64,000 nt of DNA from Hemibagrus wyckioides (taxonomy: Eukaryota > Chordata > Actinopteri > Siluriformes > Bagridae): the NCBI RefSeq assembly GCF_019097595.1, contig NC_080722.1, positions 19,274,630 to 19,338,629 on the forward strand, given 5' to 3'. Position 1 is the first letter of the stretch, and each line of letters starts with the position of its first letter. Under the pieces are notes generated by a model that worked only from the letters and a program-made list of their open reading frames with translations, was not told where the DNA came from and made no database searches. The position numbers and the translations under genes were made by a program. Below, piece by piece: positions 48,483 through 58,450 of this stretch.

Positions 48483-48483
48483 A
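47905..48483. repeat. 580-bp polypurine tract with GGGTGAAGGGAGTGGGAGA units
   Basis: GAGA repeats are interspersed with a recurring word of the form GGGTGAAGGGAGTGGGAGA or GGGTGGAGGGAGTGGGAGA. These occur every 60-100 bp (about 48065, 48143, 48190, 48260, 48332, 48410), giving a degenerate minisatellite on a microsatellite background. Confidence 0.9.
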
Positions 48484-48955
48484 AGAATACAGAAAGTTGA
48501 GTCACTCTGAGGCAGACACTATACAACAGTACATAGAGAAAAATCCTGAATAAATAAACTTACCATATATATTATTCATATTTTCTGCAGAGTCTGCAGT
48601 AAAGACACCATTTGACCAATTAATAAAACTATTAAAGAGAGAGTCAAGAAGCTTTTAGTGTCGTTTTATCCGTCTCTATCTGCTGCAGTACAGAGTGAAA
48701 TGAGACGCTGTGCTACATAAAGACACACAGCTACACAACACTACTACACACGACTAGAGAGTGAAATAAACCTGTTCTGATAAAGTGCGCCTGCAACCTT
48801 GTGCAAATTTAGTTCTATAAATATTTGATTAAATTAAAAAAAAAACATATTATCTAAAACTTTTTATGACTTGTTTTAAAAGAAAGAAGATTATGTATTT
48901 ATTTACATTTCTTTCTTTTTCATGTGTGTTGCTCTATCCACTACACTAGTGTCCA
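48484..48955. other. Noncoding, no recognised element
   Basis: AT-rich single-copy-looking DNA. Confidence 0.4.
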
Positions 48956-48956
48956 G

Positions 48957-48998
48957 TCAGAATCAGTATCAGGTTTATTGGTCAAGTATGTTTTTATA

Positions 48999-49037
<39 letters not shown>

Positions 49038-49560
49038 GGCTGTTGGTGACCATCAAACGGACAGATCTAAAATAACTACACTATATACTTCATTTATAAA
49101 TAATGCTATATAAACAAAATAAAATTAATAAATAAAGTCCACAATATACAGATGAGATTTTATATATAAATAGTCATGCAGCGGTAGTGTGTGTGCTCGG
49201 GGATGTGGTAGCTTATTGGTTCAGGTGTTGTGCTAATGATCAGAGTTGTGATTTGAATCCCAGCTGCCTCTGTTGGGCCCCTGAGCAAGGTCCTTATCAC
49301 TTAATTGCTGTTGTATAAAAATGAGCTAAATTGTAAGTGGCTCTGGATAATGCCAGAAATGTAACATATGGGGATGAGTGAGAGTTCTTACAGTAAAGTA
49401 GATGTGAAGTGTAACAAGTTTGTAAAGAGCATGTTGGTCAGCTGTTTATCAGGTTTATGAGGATGATTCCCTGTGGAAAGAAACTCGTCCCCATGCCTGG
49501 CAGCTGTTCTGCCAGACAGGAGTAGTTGCGTCCAGAGTGTGAGGAAATCTGTAATGAGTT
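48957..49560 (-). mobile_element. Rex1-like LINE 3' fragment, split by a SINE
   Basis: On the minus strand, 49560-49460 translates as RNYSCLAEQLPGMGTSFFPQ, then GIILIN. This resembles the C-terminal R-x-S-F-x-P-x-A-I-x-L-x-N signature of Rex1/L2-group ORF2. The element ends at 48957 with CCAATAAACCTGATACTGAT, then TCTG, typical of Rex1-type 3' ends as I know them. A CA tract (48999-49036) sits in the 3' untranslated part, and a SINE occupies 49206-49369. Only the last 430 bp or so of the LINE is present, so this is a 5'-truncated, non-coding remnant. Confidence 0.65.
49206..49369 (+). mobile_element. tRNA-derived SINE, GGGCCCCTGAGCAAGG type, copy 2
   Basis: Carries TGTGGTAGCTTATTGGTTCA (A-box-like), TTGAATCCCAG (B-box-like), TTGGGCCCCTGAGCAAGG, TTGTAAGTGGCTCTGGATAA and TGCCAGAAATGTAACAT. 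It is flanked by a 7-bp direct repeat GGGGATG at 49199-49205 and 49370-49376, a likely target-site duplication. It lies inside, and in opposite orientation to, the Rex1-like fragment, so it is the younger insertion. Confidence 0.85.
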
Positions 49561-49663
49561 TTATCCTATAATGAACTCAGAAATAACGCTGACCTATTAG
49601 TTCCTCAGCAGTGCTCGGCTGCACAATTCCTCATGACTATAAACAGTCGTAGAAAGGACATTA

Positions 49664-50278
49664 CAGTGGAACCTCGGCACAGGAATTTCGTTCGTTCTGG
49701 AGGCGAGTTCTTAAGGTGGAAATTTGTATTGCGGAACCATTTTTCCCATAAGAAATAATGTAAATGCTGATAATCTGTTCCAGCCACCCAAAAATATTAG
49801 CAATATTCCTGATACGAAGCGTATGTAAACTGTATGGCTGCTTACAAAGATCTGACCCAAGCCAAGTATTCCGTGTCAAGGGTCCTCACAGGAAGTTGTG
49901 CCACCAAGCTTGGGCTAAAAACAGAACAGGCCACCAGTGCCACCAATCTGTCAACAGAAAAATGCCCCCAAAATTACATAGTGTTACAAGCGAGAGTAAG
50001 GCTGGTATAGTGGATTGACTCTTTCAAAACAGCTTTCTCTGGCAGAAAAACTCTCGTAAAATTCGTAAACTCGCTTCAGTTGGCTTCACTAGGCTTTTCA
50101 CTGGAGCAAACAGACTTTGAACATCTCCCGGATGTATGTGTGTATGCGTATGCGCAACTTAGTCGTTCGTTTGGTTTGTTCATATGCTAAAAATGCTTCG
50201 TATGCCAATGCAAATTTCTTGCAAAAAATTTCAATTTTTAAGGCAAAGGGAGGGCGTTCACATGCCATGGTTCCACTG
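49664..50278 (+). mobile_element. Complete 615-bp mariner-type MITE
   Basis: It begins CAGTGGAACCTCGGCA and ends in the reverse complement of CAGTGGAACCATGGCA. The terminal inverted repeats match at 14 of the first 16 positions. A TA dinucleotide flanks each end (49662-49663 and 50279-50280), the target duplication of Tc1/mariner elements. The interior has no transposase frame (the longest open frames are 60-84 codons and unrelated), so it is non-autonomous. Inner words include GGAGGCGAGTTCTTAA, CCCATAAGAAATAATGTAAA and GTATGTAAACTGTATGGCTG. A second copy begins at 63597. Confidence 0.92.
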
Positions 50279-50280
50279 TA

Positions 50281-50512
50281 TTTACATTTACATCATTTGT
50301 TGTCTGGATTCACCTGAGTCTGGTTCCTCTCAAGGTTATTTCCTCATGTCATCTCAGATACTTTTTCCTTGCCAGCATCTACTCAGGCTTGCTCATTAGG
50401 GATAAATGTTAGATGTTTAACTTACTCTGTTTCTTTTCTTCTGTAAAGCTGCTTTGAGACAATGTCCATTGTTAAAAGCGCTAGATAAATAAATTGAACT
50501 GAACTGAATTGC
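50281..50512 (+). mobile_element. Interspersed repeat with AATGTCCATTGTT tail
   Basis: CTGGTTCCTCTCAAGGTTAT, TCCTCATGTCATCTCAG, CTTTTTCCTTGCCAGCATC and GCTTGCTCATTAGGGATAAA are followed by AAAGCTGCTTTGAGACAATG, AAAAGCGCTAGATAAATAAA and (TTGAACTGAA). From memory this is a very common teleost repeat whose 3' end resembles LINE tails. It directly abuts the mariner MITE. Shorter inverted relatives lie at 36486-36565 and 39514-39552. Confidence 0.7.
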
Positions 50513-50837
50513 TGCTCTTTCGGGCCACCGCTAATGTGGCTGTTATGTGGATTATTTTCCATCTGCATGCTAAATTTAGTTGATTTTAAGTGAATTTGTT
50601 AAATGAAGTAATAATAATAGTAGAAAGTCTTGATTTAATTAAGTGTAAATGTGTGCAATTACACATATTTACGCACCGCTACTGATACACTTTTATTTAA
50701 GGTATTCAGAGTTTACAATATCAACAATTTATTCACTAACATGTCTTCAGAAATTCCAGGAAGACATGACTAAACATGAACAAACACCATACAGAAAGAC
50801 CATCACTAGTGAGAATCAGCTGCAGGGTATCTAGATA

Positions 50838-51127
50838 TACCTATCAGGTATAACATTATGAGCACTGAGAGGTGAAGTGAATAACACTGATGATCTCCTC
50901 ATCATGGCACCTGTTAGTGGGTGGGATATATTAGGCAGGAAGTGAACATTTTGTCCTCAAAGTTGATGTGTTGGAAGCAGGAATAAAAGGGCAAGTGTAA
51001 GGATTTGAGCGAGTTCGACAAAGGGCCAAATTGTGATGGCTAGACGACTGGATCAGAGCATCTCCAAAACTGCAGCTCTTTTGGGGTGTTCCCAGTCTGC
51101 AGTGGTCAGTATCTATCAAAAGTATTC
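50838..51127 (+). pseudogene. Tc1-like transposon 5' end with transposase N-terminus
   Basis: The left end has ACCTATCAGGTATAACATTA, then TGAGCAC, close to the fish Tc1 terminal motif. At about 50989 the plus strand reads [11 protein letters not shown]. After one extra A (about 51022) it continues [16 protein letters not shown] and [18 protein letters not shown]. This is the helix-turn-helix (PAIRED-like) DNA-binding start of a Tc1/mariner transposase, which recognises the element's terminal repeats. Homology stops at about 51122 and a GA microsatellite follows. The DDE catalytic domain and right end are absent, so the fragment is inert. Confidence 0.87.
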
Positions 51128-51230
51128 TTTAGAGAGAGAGAGAGAGAGATTCTATTTTAACCCGATTTCTGTCACTTATATATGTAGTATTGTGTTTTAT
51201 CTTTAGTACTTTAATTATCACATCTCATCA

Positions 51231-51388
51231 GAGTTAACTCAGTGCCGGTCCCGAGCCCAGATAAAATGGGAGGGATGTGTCAGGAAAGGCATCCGGGGTA
51301 AAACCTGTGCCAGATCAGAATATGCAGAGTAAATGAGCCGCTGTGGCGACCCTTGAACTGGGAGCATCCGAAACAACAACAACAACAA
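51231..51388 (+). mobile_element. 5'-truncated copy of the RTE-tailed SINE
   Basis: Begins GAGTTAACTCAGTGCCGGTC and aligns with 40710-40871 through AGATAAAATGGGAGGGATGT, GTAAAACCTGTGCCAGATCA and GAGCCGCTGTGGCGACCCTT, ending in (CAA)n. The tRNA-like head is absent. CATCTCATCA occurs immediately before it (51221-51230) and again just after the tail (51396-51405), probably a target-site duplication. If so, the copy was truncated at insertion rather than eroded later. Confidence 0.85.
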
Positions 51389-52045
51389 TTTTAATCATCT
51401 CATCAACGTAAGGCATTTCCCTCACCCTGATGGAAACTGAGTAATGGTTATTTTTGTCTTCCTTCCTCTGTGGGTGTGAAAAGGGATGAGAGTGTTTTGA
51501 AAGTCATGTCATCATTAATTCTTTATTTAATTCCTGGGAGAACATTGAGGGAAAGATTGCCATGACCCTCAGACGTATCATAACAGCGGAACAAAATGAA
51601 ATCATAGTTAATTAATTACAGTTTAACTAATGAATGAAAAACTATTAATTAATATAAATTAATAGGAATGTGTGTGTGTGTGTGTGTGTGTTTACAAAGC
51701 CAGAATGTCTCATAATGACAAATGTCAATACAGGCAATTTAAGTAAAGTTTGTTTGGGTTTGTTTAAAGGAATGGGGAAAAATAAACCTTGCTTCTTAGA
51801 GAACGTTTCAGTGAATCTTAGTGTGTCATTTTCTTTCTTTTTTTTTTCTCTTAGATATTACAATGATCCAGCTGAATACTGACAGGTTGGATCTTCTTTA
51901 TCTGCTGCTTTGTCACTTTCATGAACAGATTCATTGACCATTTGTGCTATGTTTTGATTTTTACTTATTAGTCCACTGTATAGCTGGGATTCTGAATTAA
52001 AAGAATTATAAAAGTGTAATAATAATAATATCAAATATGACCAGA
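51389..52045. other. Noncoding with TG tract at about 51668
   Basis: A TG run (about 51668-51691). No recognised gene or element. Confidence 0.4.
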
Positions 52046-52047
52046 AA

Positions 52048-52352
52048 TTAAAGGAAAACAAAGTAGAAAAAATAATGGAATTGTGTGGAATACAACATTG
52101 AAAAAATAATAGAATTTTGTGGAAAACAAAATAAAAAAAAAAAACTAATGGAATTGTGCGGAAAAACAAAATAGAAAAAATTTATGGAATTTTGTGGAAA
52201 ACAAAATTGAAATAATTAGTGGAATTTTATGGAAAACAAAATTGAAAAGATTAATGGAATTTTGTGGAAAAGAAAATTGAAAAAATTAATGGAATTTTGT
52301 GGAAAACAAAATAGAAAAAAAATTAATGGAATTTTGTGGAAAACAAAACTGA
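52048..52352. repeat. 35-bp A-rich minisatellite
   Basis: About nine units of AATGGAATTTTGTGGAAAAC, then AAAATTGAAAAAATT, with A-run length changes. It is strongly strand-asymmetric (A and G on plus). Confidence 0.9.
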
Positions 52353-54044
52353 TCTGGAAAATAAAATCTAGTAAAGAATAGACCACATATCCCTTCAGCT
52401 CTACAGCACAATTAGTTCCGAAGGTGAAATCATGACATCTTCATGACAGAGACCTGAACAGATGAGACAGAAGGACCGAGAAAATCCATTTTTAGTCATT
52501 CACTTCTTCCTGGAGTTTCTGAAAAACTGAATAATTGAATAATATGTTATTGTACATGTGATATTATAAACTAACATCTGAACACATTAAATAAAAGTGT
52601 TTGGGTTTCAGTAATATTACTGAATTAATTACACATAAAATTTCCAACCCATTTACATTTACAGTTACACAACCCCACTTTAATTAAAACTTATTTATTT
52701 ATTTATTGTGGATTTATTGTAAATTTATTTTGTATTTCTTCAGTATGTTTTCAGAATATTTCAGTATATAAATATTATATTTAGATTGTATTTCCACAGG
52801 TTTCTAAGATTTACTATTTAACCATGAAATCTAACACTGCAAGTTAAAATATGATTTGAATTCTGTTTTATACAGTATTTTTTATAGATTTTTACAATCT
52901 TGAGCATTAAATAACAGTTTATTGAAGGTGATAATCATTCAGGACTGTGGAAAACTGTAAAATAACACTGTTTCTCTGCCAAAATAAAATGAATTTAAAT
53001 GAAATGAAATGAATCTGTAAACGTATTGTTTTGCCCTGTACATGCTTGAGGATGTTTTATTTAACAGTTTTTTGTTTATTTTATTTTTTTATCCTTACAG
53101 TAAACTCTATAAAACACTAAGTTCACTTAGTCACTGATTTATTATATACATATCTCTTCTATAATATTGCTGTAATTATGGTTCATTTAGATTTGATTTA
53201 TTTCTGTGAGCAGATTTAAAGCTTCCACTCGACCCTGAGTTCTTCCTCCACTCTGTTCTCTGGACCTTCTGTCATTTATTTATCATTTACTCTGAGTATC
53301 CTGTTGTATCTGAGTCATATAAACAGTTATATTACAGTATATATTATATAATCAGTCTGTTATTTAAAAAGAAATGACTAAATAATAAATAAATAATATT
53401 TAGGATTCTGACAGGTAATAGTTCATCTTCAGGTCTCGTCCACTTTGCTATATTTTCCAGTTTGAGATGAAAAATAAAAGAATTTCTCATTGAAGTCATA
53501 CTTAATGTTGAGAGAGAGAGAGAGAGAGAGTTTCTGTGTATCATAAATGCTACATGTATTTATATTTTATTCCTTTAAATGTATTTATAAGATATGTTAT
53601 ATGTGAATTAATTCAGTGCAGCAATCAGAGTGCAGCAACCCAGCAATCTGGATTATTATCAGATTTAAATTTATTCTAATTTAAAAATACAGCAATGTCA
53701 ATCACATGAAAGTACAATACAATTAATATAATACAATTATATAATATTAATAATCAAATTGAATTCAGATGAAAAGCTGCTCGACTCTAATCAACCTCCA
53801 GACCTGCAGGGGGCACTGTGATTTTTAATACAGACCCAGATAAAGCAGGATTTATGAGCATTAGGTGAAATCGCCTTTCATATGAGGTAAATAAACAAAG
53901 GTTACTAAGATCACAAGATTGAGAAGAAACAAATGCTTACTAATCAGCATTAGCAGTTAGCTACAGCATGTCTAATCTAATGTATCTAATGTGGTAAGTT
54001 GCCATGGCTACACATGAGTAGTACACGAATACAGGTACATGAGA
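52353..54044. other. AT-rich noncoding DNA
   Basis: A short GA run at about 53513-53530. No exon or transposon recognised in 1.7 kb. Confidence 0.4.
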
Positions 54045-54130
54045 ATCCAGAGGAAACCCACAGCGAAAGCAACCAAGCTCGAACCCCAGACTGTGAGGCT
54101 GTAAGGAGATGATGCTACTGCTGTGCTGAC
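54045..54130 (-). repeat. Degenerate piece of the teleost LINE-tail repeat
   Basis: GAATCCAGAGGAAACCCACA and CAAGCTCGAACCCCAGACTG, then TGAGGCTGTAAGG, resemble the upstream part of the family represented at 25845-26139, inverted. The match is from memory of the family and is weaker than for the other copies. Confidence 0.4.
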
Positions 54131-54474
54131 AAAAATAAATCAAAAGAGACGCACGTAATTCATTACCTCGTCCTGAGCTCTGTGTGTGTGTGTGTGTGTG
54201 AGCAGTGTGATCTGTACTCATCTGAGAAGGTGAGAACACGTGGTTATCTCCGACTCTGGGCTAACTGAGATGTGGTAACGTGTTAAACGCTGTTAAGCTA
54301 ATTGTCTGGTTTAAAAGGTGTGTGCGAGCAGGTTGAGAAACTTCACAGGATTCTGCTGAAATAATAATTATAAACATTTACAGATGTTCGATGGCTGTGT
54401 TAATTAGCTAAATTGGCGACATCGGGGTATAAAGTAAGAGGGCCAAAAAAAATCTAAAAGCTCAGCTGGAATAT

Positions 54475-54520
<46 letters not shown>

Positions 54521-55470
54521 GTAAAAGAGCAGCCACCTGCAGTACTCGTCAGCATTTGTGCATAAACACACTTGTTTTTGCTTTTCTTCTACAGTAACTC
54601 TTCATTTACACCCAGAATTAACCCAAAAGAAGGAGTTGAGAGTTTCCACGCTCGAGCTAATGACTAAAATTAAACACAATCCTGGAGAAATGCCACCCGA
54701 TATCTGTTTCACTACATTCATGAAACTTAATTACGTATAATGCACGTCATTAAGACAATAGGCACACTGGTGTATGTGTGTATGGTGGTTATTCTGTATG
54801 ATCACATTCACACTATAGCCTCGGAGTTAATAATCATGTCTCTGGTGCTGACGTCTTCCTGCAGGACAGACTGCCAGCTAATTGGCTTGTTTGCAGTGAA
54901 ATCCTTCTCGCTAACAAGCTAGGAAGTTGATCCGGCTCAACGTCATTTCAAACAACATGATAGAAAAGTCGAATTGAATAGCGTGATTTTTTTAAATGCT
55001 AAAAATAAACAACATCGAGTTTCAGATCACGGCTTTGACGCCTGGATGACTTTATACCATTTTATGCCATTTGTCTTGCACTGAGATTCTGTTTAGAAAT
55101 TGCTATGTAAAGTTCAACTATATTTTAATGTCAGTCTGTTTTCTTAAGCTACCAGAGTCCTGGCGTTTCCACAGTGTTAGATCTGAAACCTGTCAGAGGT
55201 GTGAAAAGTGTTGTGTATTATATTTTTATTCGCACCTCAGAGGATGATTGTGCTGCTGGAATCAATAAGGAATAGAGTTTGAAGGCTCTTAAGGAGAACC
55301 CTTGACCTCTCACTTGAAAGGCTCAGTTTTTGGAGCGAGGGTTAAAAAAAATGGAAATACAAAAGAGCTTTCGCTTTCAGGACTGATTGTAGCAACAGGA
55401 AAGTAATTGAACATGACACAGTGATAGTGAAGCACTTTGAGTTCTGCTGAATTGTTCTTGTTCTGTGTTT
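54131..55470. other. Noncoding with TG tracts
   Basis: TG at about 54181-54200 and a 42-bp TG run at 54478-54520. No gene recognised. Confidence 0.4.
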
Positions 55471-55474
55471 GATG

Positions 55475-55762
55475 CAATGGGGGTGGTGGAGGTAGTGGTG
55501 GAGGAGGTTATAGTGAAGGTGGGAATGATGGTAGAGGTGGAGGCGGTGGTGGAGGAGATAGAGGTGGTGGTGGTGCTGGAGGAGATTATAGTGGAAGTGG
55601 GAATGATGGTGGAGGTGGAGGCTGTGCTGGAGAAGGTTACGGTGGAGGTGGGAATGATGGTGGTGGTGGTGCTAGAGGAGGTTATGGTAGAGGTGGGAAT
55701 GATAGTGGAGGTGGTGGCTGTGTTAGAGAAGGTTAAGGTGGAGGTGGGAATGATGGTGGAGT
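55475..55762. repeat. GGT/GGA-rich minisatellite
   Basis: Units built on GTGGAGGTGGGAATGATGGT with spacers such as GCTGGAGGAGGTTATA, at a period near 45-55 bp. It encodes Val/Glu-rich peptide on plus and Thr/Ser/Ile-rich (IIPTSTITSS) on minus; both are consequences of the repeat. A mucin-like Thr/Ser exon on the minus strand cannot be fully excluded, but no splice context supports it. Confidence 0.8.
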
Positions 55763-58079
55763 AAATCCTCTGAAGTCCAAAAGAAAAAAAGACTGTGAGC
55801 ATGTTACAAATATCAAACAGCAAATAGGATGCAGAGCCAGACCAGGAGGGAAAAGCCCCAATGGCAAGAATGCACTGTCTTTTTGTTTAGTGATAATTCA
55901 CAGCAGTGGTAAACTCTGGCGCTCCGAGCGTCTGCAGAGGTTTTAGTTTCTTTAATCAGCTGTAAGAAGAGCTGTTCTTATGTTTGTAAATATTGTGTGG
56001 ATTTTTGCTGGATGAAGCCTGAGGTGTTGTGAAGGAGTCCAGCTGCAGTGATCACACTGATGCTGCCTGCATCTCAGGTCAGTAAATAAGCAGAATGATT
56101 CGATCATCCATCTTGACAAGCACTTGCTCGTCTCGCAGAGTCGCCATTAATGCAGATGCATTCATGATATGCGTGCGGCTGATGGCAGCAATAACCGATG
56201 GCGGCAGGGGGTCAGGGGGATGTGGTGTGTCAGTTCTCCCGGCACATCATTACTCGCCCTTCACGTGCCCATCACTGGCAAGATTCGGTAATAGAACGCT
56301 GTCAATCTTGCTTCACGCCTCCTCCTTCGCACTCATCCTGTTATTTAGGGGTGTAAAGGGAATAATGTCTTGAGCAGGCACTCGCTTTCAGTTCTGGCTT
56401 TAGGAAGCAGGAAGTACACACTGGTTCATCTTTTTCCCATTTTCTCCAGTCTGAATGAATCACAGATTCCAAACCACAGGGTTATAAGGATCCGAATCTG
56501 GTGCCGTGTGCACACAATCCCTGATGGTATATTAGCATTAGGGTCAACGGTCAGCTAATTAATTGTGTTGCTTTGCATTTCAAGGACACTCTGCTTGTTG
56601 ATCATTGTAGATCTTTCTACAATCTACTAGAGTTACCATAAGGTCAAACGGAATCATCTGGAAACAGACCAGAAGAGTCCAAACATTACACAAGTCCAAG
56701 GCTTTCAGCACAGGGTGCTATGGACCTTCTATCAGAACAGAACCAATGCAGATGAGATCATTAGCATTAGTGGAATCAGCTTTCAGGATACGTGTGTGTT
56801 CAGTATTTGCTTCAGTAACTGCTTGTTGTAGTAGGTCACATGACCTCAACACGTCTGAAGTGTGTTCCTGTGCCACGAACTCAACATCTTCCTGAAAACC
56901 TCGAGAGCGTCTCGTTCTGGGTTTTAAACTCATTGTTATTTCAGCAGGAGGTGACAGAAAAGGAGCGAGCGCTTCCTGGAGCTTTATACTTTATACTGAA
57001 GAAAAAGCACAAAACCTCTTTTCCCTCAGGATATAACGCAATCTTTACCAACGTGTATATATTACCTGGAGTTATTTCTGCTGCTCATTTTATTGAAGGG
57101 GGAAAAAATCCCATAATCTTTCCAGATACATCTGTGTGCAGAAGTAAAACGGAAAATGAATCCTATCTGAATAGGACTTTAGACAGATATTTAAAAATTT
57201 GTACATTGCCATATTAAAGAATGGTGACAAGGTAAAGAGGAAAAGAAATTTATTTTATTCAGAAAGGCAACAGTAATCATACACCGTGACTAACCATGAA
57301 AGCGTGACACCTTAACAAGTCCAAACCACACAATTCTCTACAAGGACTTGATTGCATAATAGGACTGCGTGTTGGAATCTATCATCAGTGGCAGCCTAAT
57401 TAAAATGGGCATAGCAACACTGCACGCAAAGCTGAGCTAAACTATTAATCACCAGGAGCATCCTGAGTGCAGAGCCCACCGGCATTAGAGAATTGTTCTG
57501 TAACACAATAGCTAAACAGGAACGAAAGCCTCCGAAGGTTAAGTCTATAAATTACTCTGGAGTGTGAGCGTGTATGATTACATTTCCCAGAGCCAGGTAT
57601 CCGGGGAAGGCCCATGGCCCAACACGCCAGGTCCACATAGACCCACCTCTCTCATTACGCTTTTGCAGCTGGACAGTTTTTCCTCATGCATCCTTCCCTA
57701 AATGCTCTCTGGTTCCTGAAGGCAAAGCCACAGCTGATTAATAGAGAAGGTTCCTGTGTTCTGGGAGATAAGTTCCTGCGTAAACATTTGGGCAGCCCCT
57801 GGAGGCATGATGGAGTAGGAGGAGAAAGCTATACACAGAACCAGACCAGGGGGAAGAGAATGAAGAATTACATGCTGGCTAAGATGGAGCTCCTCCAGGC
57901 ACGAGAAAACACAAAGGTTCGCCACTGCAAAGGGCTACAGTGGGAGCGAGAAGATGGAAGAATGTAATTTTGCGCAAATTCATTTTCAATTGCTGCTCCG
58001 AATAGGGCACTGCAGGAACACTGAGAACCTTACAGAGGATTTGGTATGTAAATGTATAGTTGCAGTTTTATTACAATTT
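55763..58079. other. Noncoding, single-copy-looking
   Basis: 2.3 kb without recognised elements. The largest frame (56840-57217, 125 codons) has no similarity, and its composition is not gene-like. 57440-57640 is GC-richer and might be a conserved noncoding element. Confidence 0.35.
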
Positions 58080-58450
58080 TCCAAAGGCATTGCAGAATGC
58101 TGGACTGTGATTGGTCAGGAGGTCAATCAGTTTTCAGTGAGGTAGTTAAAGCTTTAAGTAACTTCTTCTACATCTTCAGGACAGAGGAGTTTACACTTCT
58201 TTGCGGTTTCTTGGTAACCTGACTAGCTTTTTAATCAGTGCTAGACTTTTTTCTCTCAAATAAAGGCTGCTAAGGGAACCACTGTTTATAGCTGCTATAA
58301 CAGAAGTGACAACAGTTATTGTAATCACTGGTAAATTGCTGTGGAATGAGAGCAATAAAGCACCTGGCCACATTCTGTTATGGGAAAACAATCAAATTGA
58401 GGGTGGTAACAGCAATGCCGCTTCATCACACCACCCTGTCATCTTTAATT
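58080..58450. repeat. Dispersed MITE-like repeat, copy
   Basis: GCTGGACTGTGATTGGTCAG at about 58100, then ACACTTCTTTGCGGTTTCTT at 58193 and CTGTTATGGGAAAACAATCA at about 58376. GGTAACAGCAATGCCGCTTC, then ATCACACCACCCTGTC, at 58405-58440 ends the block. The last two segments match 13496-13562 in order (CTGTTAGGGGAAAATAA, then AGTAACACCACTTC). Confidence 0.6.

Noticed and set aside
55377..55823. Thr/Ser-rich mucin-like minus frame of 148 codons
   Set aside because: It largely coincides with a GGT-rich minisatellite. No splice sites, signal peptide or neighbouring exon support a gene.
56840..57217. 125-codon plus frame
   Set aside because: No domain, no splice evidence, and the composition resembles translated noncoding DNA.
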